From contig JAHDQM010000020.1 of assembly GCA_018433835.1 (NCBI GenBank), positions 1 to 64,000 on the forward strand: a DNA stretch of 64,000 nucleotides, written 5' to 3'. Positions 61,761 to 64,000 of the stretch are shown here, piece by piece. The notes under the pieces were generated by a model. It was not told the DNA's origin and did not search any database. It saw only the letters and a list, made by a program, of their open reading frames with translations. The translations under genes were made by a program, and so were the position numbers. The first letter of the stretch is position 1, and every line of letters begins with the position of its first letter. The stretch is from Methanoculleus sp. (GTDB taxonomy: Archaea > Halobacteriota > Methanomicrobia > Methanomicrobiales > Methanoculleaceae).

Positions 61761-62342
61761 AAGCTGCCCGAGTTCGTAGCCCTTCCGGTACGCCGCCTCC
61801 ATCACCTCCGGCCGCGTCCTGATATCCCGGATCGTGTCCATATCGTTTCTGAGCACCTCGTCCCAGTACGGGCAGTCGATGATCTCCCCGAACGCCCGGG
61901 CGGTCATCTTCACGCCTTCAAAGACGTTCGGGATGTTCATCCCGGCGATCGATATGAAGAGCATCTTGCGCTCCTTCCGCCGTTCCGGGGTGATGAAGGA
62001 CTGCCCCCGGTGGTATTTGGCCATGTAGAAGACCTGGAACCGGTCCATGAACGACTTGAGCCTTCCGGGGATGCCCATCGTCATCACGGGGGTCGCGATG
62101 ATCAGACCGTCCATCTCGCGGAACTTCCGAAAGATCTCCGCCATCTCGTCCTGGATCAGGCAGGTTTCGCTCCCCATGCACTGGAAGAACTCCATGCAGG
62201 GCAGAACGTCCATGTGCGCGACCTCGATCTTCTCTACCTCGCATCCGGCCTCCTCCGCGCCCCTGACGGCCTCATCGAGGAGGCAGGCGGTGTTCCCGTC
62301 GAGAAGGGGGCTCCCGAGCAGCGCGATAACCTTTTTCGGCAT
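61752..62342 (-). CDS. flavodoxin-like FMN oxidoreductase
   Basis: 196 residues. ALLGSPLLDGNTACLLDEAV is the FMN phosphate-binding loop; DGLIIATPVMTMGIPGRLKS follows. Cysteines in LPCMEFFQCMGSETC are fewer and spaced unlike the classic iron-sulfur flavoprotein, so a cluster is possible but unproven. It converges on the CDF gene with 9 bases of overlap. Confidence 0.82.
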   Translation of the reverse strand: MPKKVIALLGSPLLDGNTACLLDEAVRGAEEAGCEVEKIEVAHMDVLPCMEFFQCMGSETCLIQDEMAEIFRKFREMDGLIIATPVMTMGIPGRLKSFMDRFQVFYMAKYHRGQSFITPERRKERKMLFISIAGMNIPNVFEGVKMTARAFGEIIDCPYWDEVLRNDMDTIRDIRTRPEVMEAAYRKGYELGQLLG

Positions 62343-62478
62343 GGTTCAGGGTAGTGCGCGACCCTATTAATAAGATGCGGGCTTCCCCGGTTAACCGGAT
62401 GCCCCGGCCAGACCGGTTCCCTCCAGGGGGACAACTGCTAAATACCTTGAAAAGACATTATCGACCTGGTGAATTTCT

Positions 62479-62724
62479 GTGGTTGAACCTGGAACAAAGA
62501 AGACAGCGAAAGCCGGTGAGAAGCCGGGCCCCGGCCGGTTCATCTGTATCGACTGCGGGCGGGAGATCCGGCTCGGCAGCACCGATGAGGATCTCGTCAG
62601 GTGCCCGACCTGCGCCTGCGAGATGTACAACTGCTTCCCGATGACGCATATCAGGCCGGACATCAAGACGCCGGAGGATGTCATGCATCCCCCTGAAAGG
62701 AAGAAGGAACCGGAAAGCCACTGA
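62479..62724 (+). CDS. small zinc-ribbon protein
   Basis: 81 residues from GTG 62479. CIDCGRE and [11 protein letters not shown] give a four-cysteine metal site; the tails are charged and probably flexible. It starts the oxidative-stress operon (desulforedoxin, CMD protein, peroxiredoxin). A rubredoxin-like redox role is possible. Confidence 0.65.
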   Translation: MVEPGTKKTAKAGEKPGPGRFICIDCGREIRLGSTDEDLVRCPTCACEMYNCFPMTHIRPDIKTPEDVMHPPERKKEPESH

Positions 62725-62734
62725 GGTGAGAAGA

Positions 62735-62860
62735 ATGGTGAACGTATCGGCAAAAGGGCAGGTCTACCACTGCGAGATCTGCGGAAACGTGGTCCAGGTG
62801 CTGGAAGCCGGCGGCGGCGAACTGGTCTGCTGCGGCGAACCCATGGTGCTTGAGGGGTGA
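62735..62860 (+). CDS. stand-alone desulforedoxin-type protein
   Basis: 41 residues, too short for most gene lists. [14 protein letters not shown] and ELVCCGEPM form the complete Fe(Cys)4 desulforedoxin fold usually seen as the N-terminal domain of desulfoferrodoxin. Here the superoxide reductase domain is absent, so it is an electron carrier or metal-binding protein. The SD GAGGTGAG precedes ATG 62735. Confidence 0.82.
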   Translation: MVNVSAKGQVYHCEICGNVVQVLEAGGGELVCCGEPMVLEG

Positions 62861-62865
62861 TCGAG

Positions 62866-63216
62866 ATGGAAGAGAAGAACCTGGAAGAGAAGATCGGGAA
62901 AGTTCCCGTGATCTTCAAAGAACTCAAAGAGACGGACCCCGATCTCTACGGGAAGGTCATGGGGCTCGACCAGATGATCTGGGCCGACGGCGCCCTCTCG
63001 AAACAGACGAAGAAGATCATCGCGATCGCGATCGCAGCGGCGCTCCGGGACGGGCACGCCGTCCGGGCGCAGATGGCCGGTGCCGGGAGCCTCGGCGTAT
63101 CGAAGGAGGAGATCGAGGAAGGACTCCGGGTCGCGTTCCTGCTCGCGGGGATGCCGGCCTACGTCCACGGCAAGACCGCCCTCGAGGAGTACCTGGGCAA
63201 CCGCCCGCGGAAGTAA
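62866..63216 (+). CDS. carboxymuconolactone decarboxylase family protein lacking the active-site cysteines
   Basis: 116 residues. The helical CMD fold is visible (QTKKIIAIAIAAALRDGHAV, VSKEEIEEGLRVAFLLAGMP). In AhpD-type enzymes a CxxC-x3-H motif stands where RDGHAVRAQM stands here, and there is no cysteine at all. It is therefore not an AhpD reductase and may be structural or bind another ligand. An alternative start GTG at 62857 overlaps the preceding stop; ATG 62866 has an SD 5 bases upstream. Confidence 0.8.
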   Translation: MEEKNLEEKIGKVPVIFKELKETDPDLYGKVMGLDQMIWADGALSKQTKKIIAIAIAAALRDGHAVRAQMAGAGSLGVSKEEIEEGLRVAFLLAGMPAYVHGKTALEEYLGNRPRK

Positions 63217-63219
63217 GTC

Positions 63220-63864
63220 GTGGAGCCCGAAGAACTGCTCCAGATGCCGGTCATCGGCGAGAAAGCGCCCGAATTCGACGCGCTGACCACCCACGGGCCC
63301 CTGAAACTCTCGGATCTGGCGGGGAAGTGGGTCATCCTCTTCTCCCACCCGGCCGACTTCACGCCGGTCTGCACCACGGAGTTCATGGCGTTTGCCGGTA
63401 TCGCCGACGAACTCGCGGCGCTGAACGTCCAGCTCGTCGGCCTCTCCATCGACAGCGTCCACTCGCACCTTGCATGGGTCAGAAACATCAGGGAGAAGAT
63501 GGGTGTCGAGATCCCGTTCCCCATCATCGCCGACCTCGACATGAAGGTCGCCCGGCGCTACGGGATGATCCATCCCGGGCAGAGCAGCACATCCACCATC
63601 AGGACGGTCTTTTTTATCGACGATAAAGGGGTCATGCGTGCCATGCTCTACTACCCGATGTCCAACGGCCGCTCCATGCCCGAGATCCTCAGGCTCACGA
63701 AGGCCCTCCAGACCTCGGACGAGCACGGCGTCGCGACGCCGGCGAACTGGCAGCCCGGGGAGAAGGTCATCGTCCCGGCGCCGAAGACCCCCGAAGAGAT
63801 CGAGAAAAGGATGAAGGAAGGCTACGAGTGCAAAGACTGGTACCTCTGCTTCAAGAAACTCTGA
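63220..63864 (+). CDS. peroxiredoxin (Prx6 type)
   Basis: 214 residues from GTG 63220. ILFSHPADFTPVCTTEFMAF has the peroxidatic cysteine in P-x3-T-x2-C; the later YECKDWYLCFKKL holds extra cysteines as in archaeal Prx6 enzymes that work as two-Cys types. It reduces H2O2 and alkyl peroxides. Last gene of the stress operon, 3 bases after the CMD gene. Confidence 0.92.
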   Translation: MEPEELLQMPVIGEKAPEFDALTTHGPLKLSDLAGKWVILFSHPADFTPVCTTEFMAFAGIADELAALNVQLVGLSIDSVHSHLAWVRNIREKMGVEIPFPIIADLDMKVARRYGMIHPGQSSTSTIRTVFFIDDKGVMRAMLYYPMSNGRSMPEILRLTKALQTSDEHGVATPANWQPGEKVIVPAPKTPEEIEKRMKEGYECKDWYLCFKKL

Positions 63865-64000
63865 AACTCCCACTTTCTTTTCATCTGCCTGCAAAAGCCG
63901 GCCGGATCAGTATGTGATCGATTATAACCGTTTCTCCACCGTGATCGCACCGGAACGGCGACGATCCGAAAAACCGGCGCAACCGGACAGGGCACGAACA

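Overview
The window looks like chromosome of a high-GC hydrogenotrophic methanogen of the order Methanomicrobiales, most likely Methanoculleus or a close relative. This is inferred from thiol:fumarate reductase (TfrAB), the N-epsilon-acetyl-beta-lysine osmolyte genes ablAB, an AglB-type oligosaccharyltransferase, an Orc1/Cdc6 protein, archaetidylinositol-phosphate synthase and archaeal TATA-type promoters. No rRNA, tRNA or CRISPR array was seen.

Layout. 0.2-5.8 kb: an aspartokinase-PurM fusion diverging from tfrAB. 6-14.5 kb: toxin-antitoxin-like pairs around ablAB, a membrane-anchored glycosyltransferase and a UDP-glucose dehydrogenase. 14.6-22.5 kb: a surface-glycan locus that turns AT-rich after about 16.4 kb (sugar nucleotidyltransferase, glycosyltransferases, methyltransferase, FrhB-like and pyruvyl-transferase proteins, flippase). 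22.5-35.5 kb: an accessory region with an HD/YwgA pair, a Schlafen-type AlbA_2 protein, a DUF1016 nuclease, several whole and decayed toxin-antitoxin genes, an Orc1/Cdc6 paralogue and a dead transposase. 35.7-50.9 kb: a second glycan locus, AT-rich from 35.7 to 43.1 kb, holding a 1541-residue radical SAM/methyltransferase/double glycosyltransferase protein. It adjoins an ABC polysaccharide exporter, rmlABCD for dTDP-rhamnose and more glycosyltransferases. 51.3-53.8 kb: VapBC-, MNT/HEPN- and RelBE-type genes. 54-57 kb: aglB and a convergent archaetidylinositol-phosphate synthase. 57.2-64 kb: arsenite methyltransferase with an AbrB-like regulator, a glutaredoxin-thioredoxin reductase fusion, rubrerythrin, a cation-efflux protein, a flavodoxin-like protein and an oxidative-stress cluster ending in peroxiredoxin.

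The most unusual signal is a set of short hairpin elements that sit both between and inside genes. Type A has three copies of 50-56 bp. Each is bounded by CACGG and CCGTG and holds two hairpins whose stems differ between copies but stay paired. Type B has at least seven copies. Each begins GCGAC, has a variable hairpin, a GGAGC spacer, and a second small hairpin, usually with stem GCACC/GGTGC and a GAA-like loop. Type A appears to have fused aspartokinase to PurM and to have capped an antitoxin gene. Type B lies in frame inside a cation-efflux gene and a small membrane-protein gene, breaks a mazF-like gene, and lies just before a glycosyltransferase with no ordinary start codon. The pattern recalls the protein-coding Rickettsia palindromic elements, but the sequences and the host are different.

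Three other genes keep an intact body but lack ATG, GTG or TTG at the expected start (positions 50897, 30667 and about 25575).
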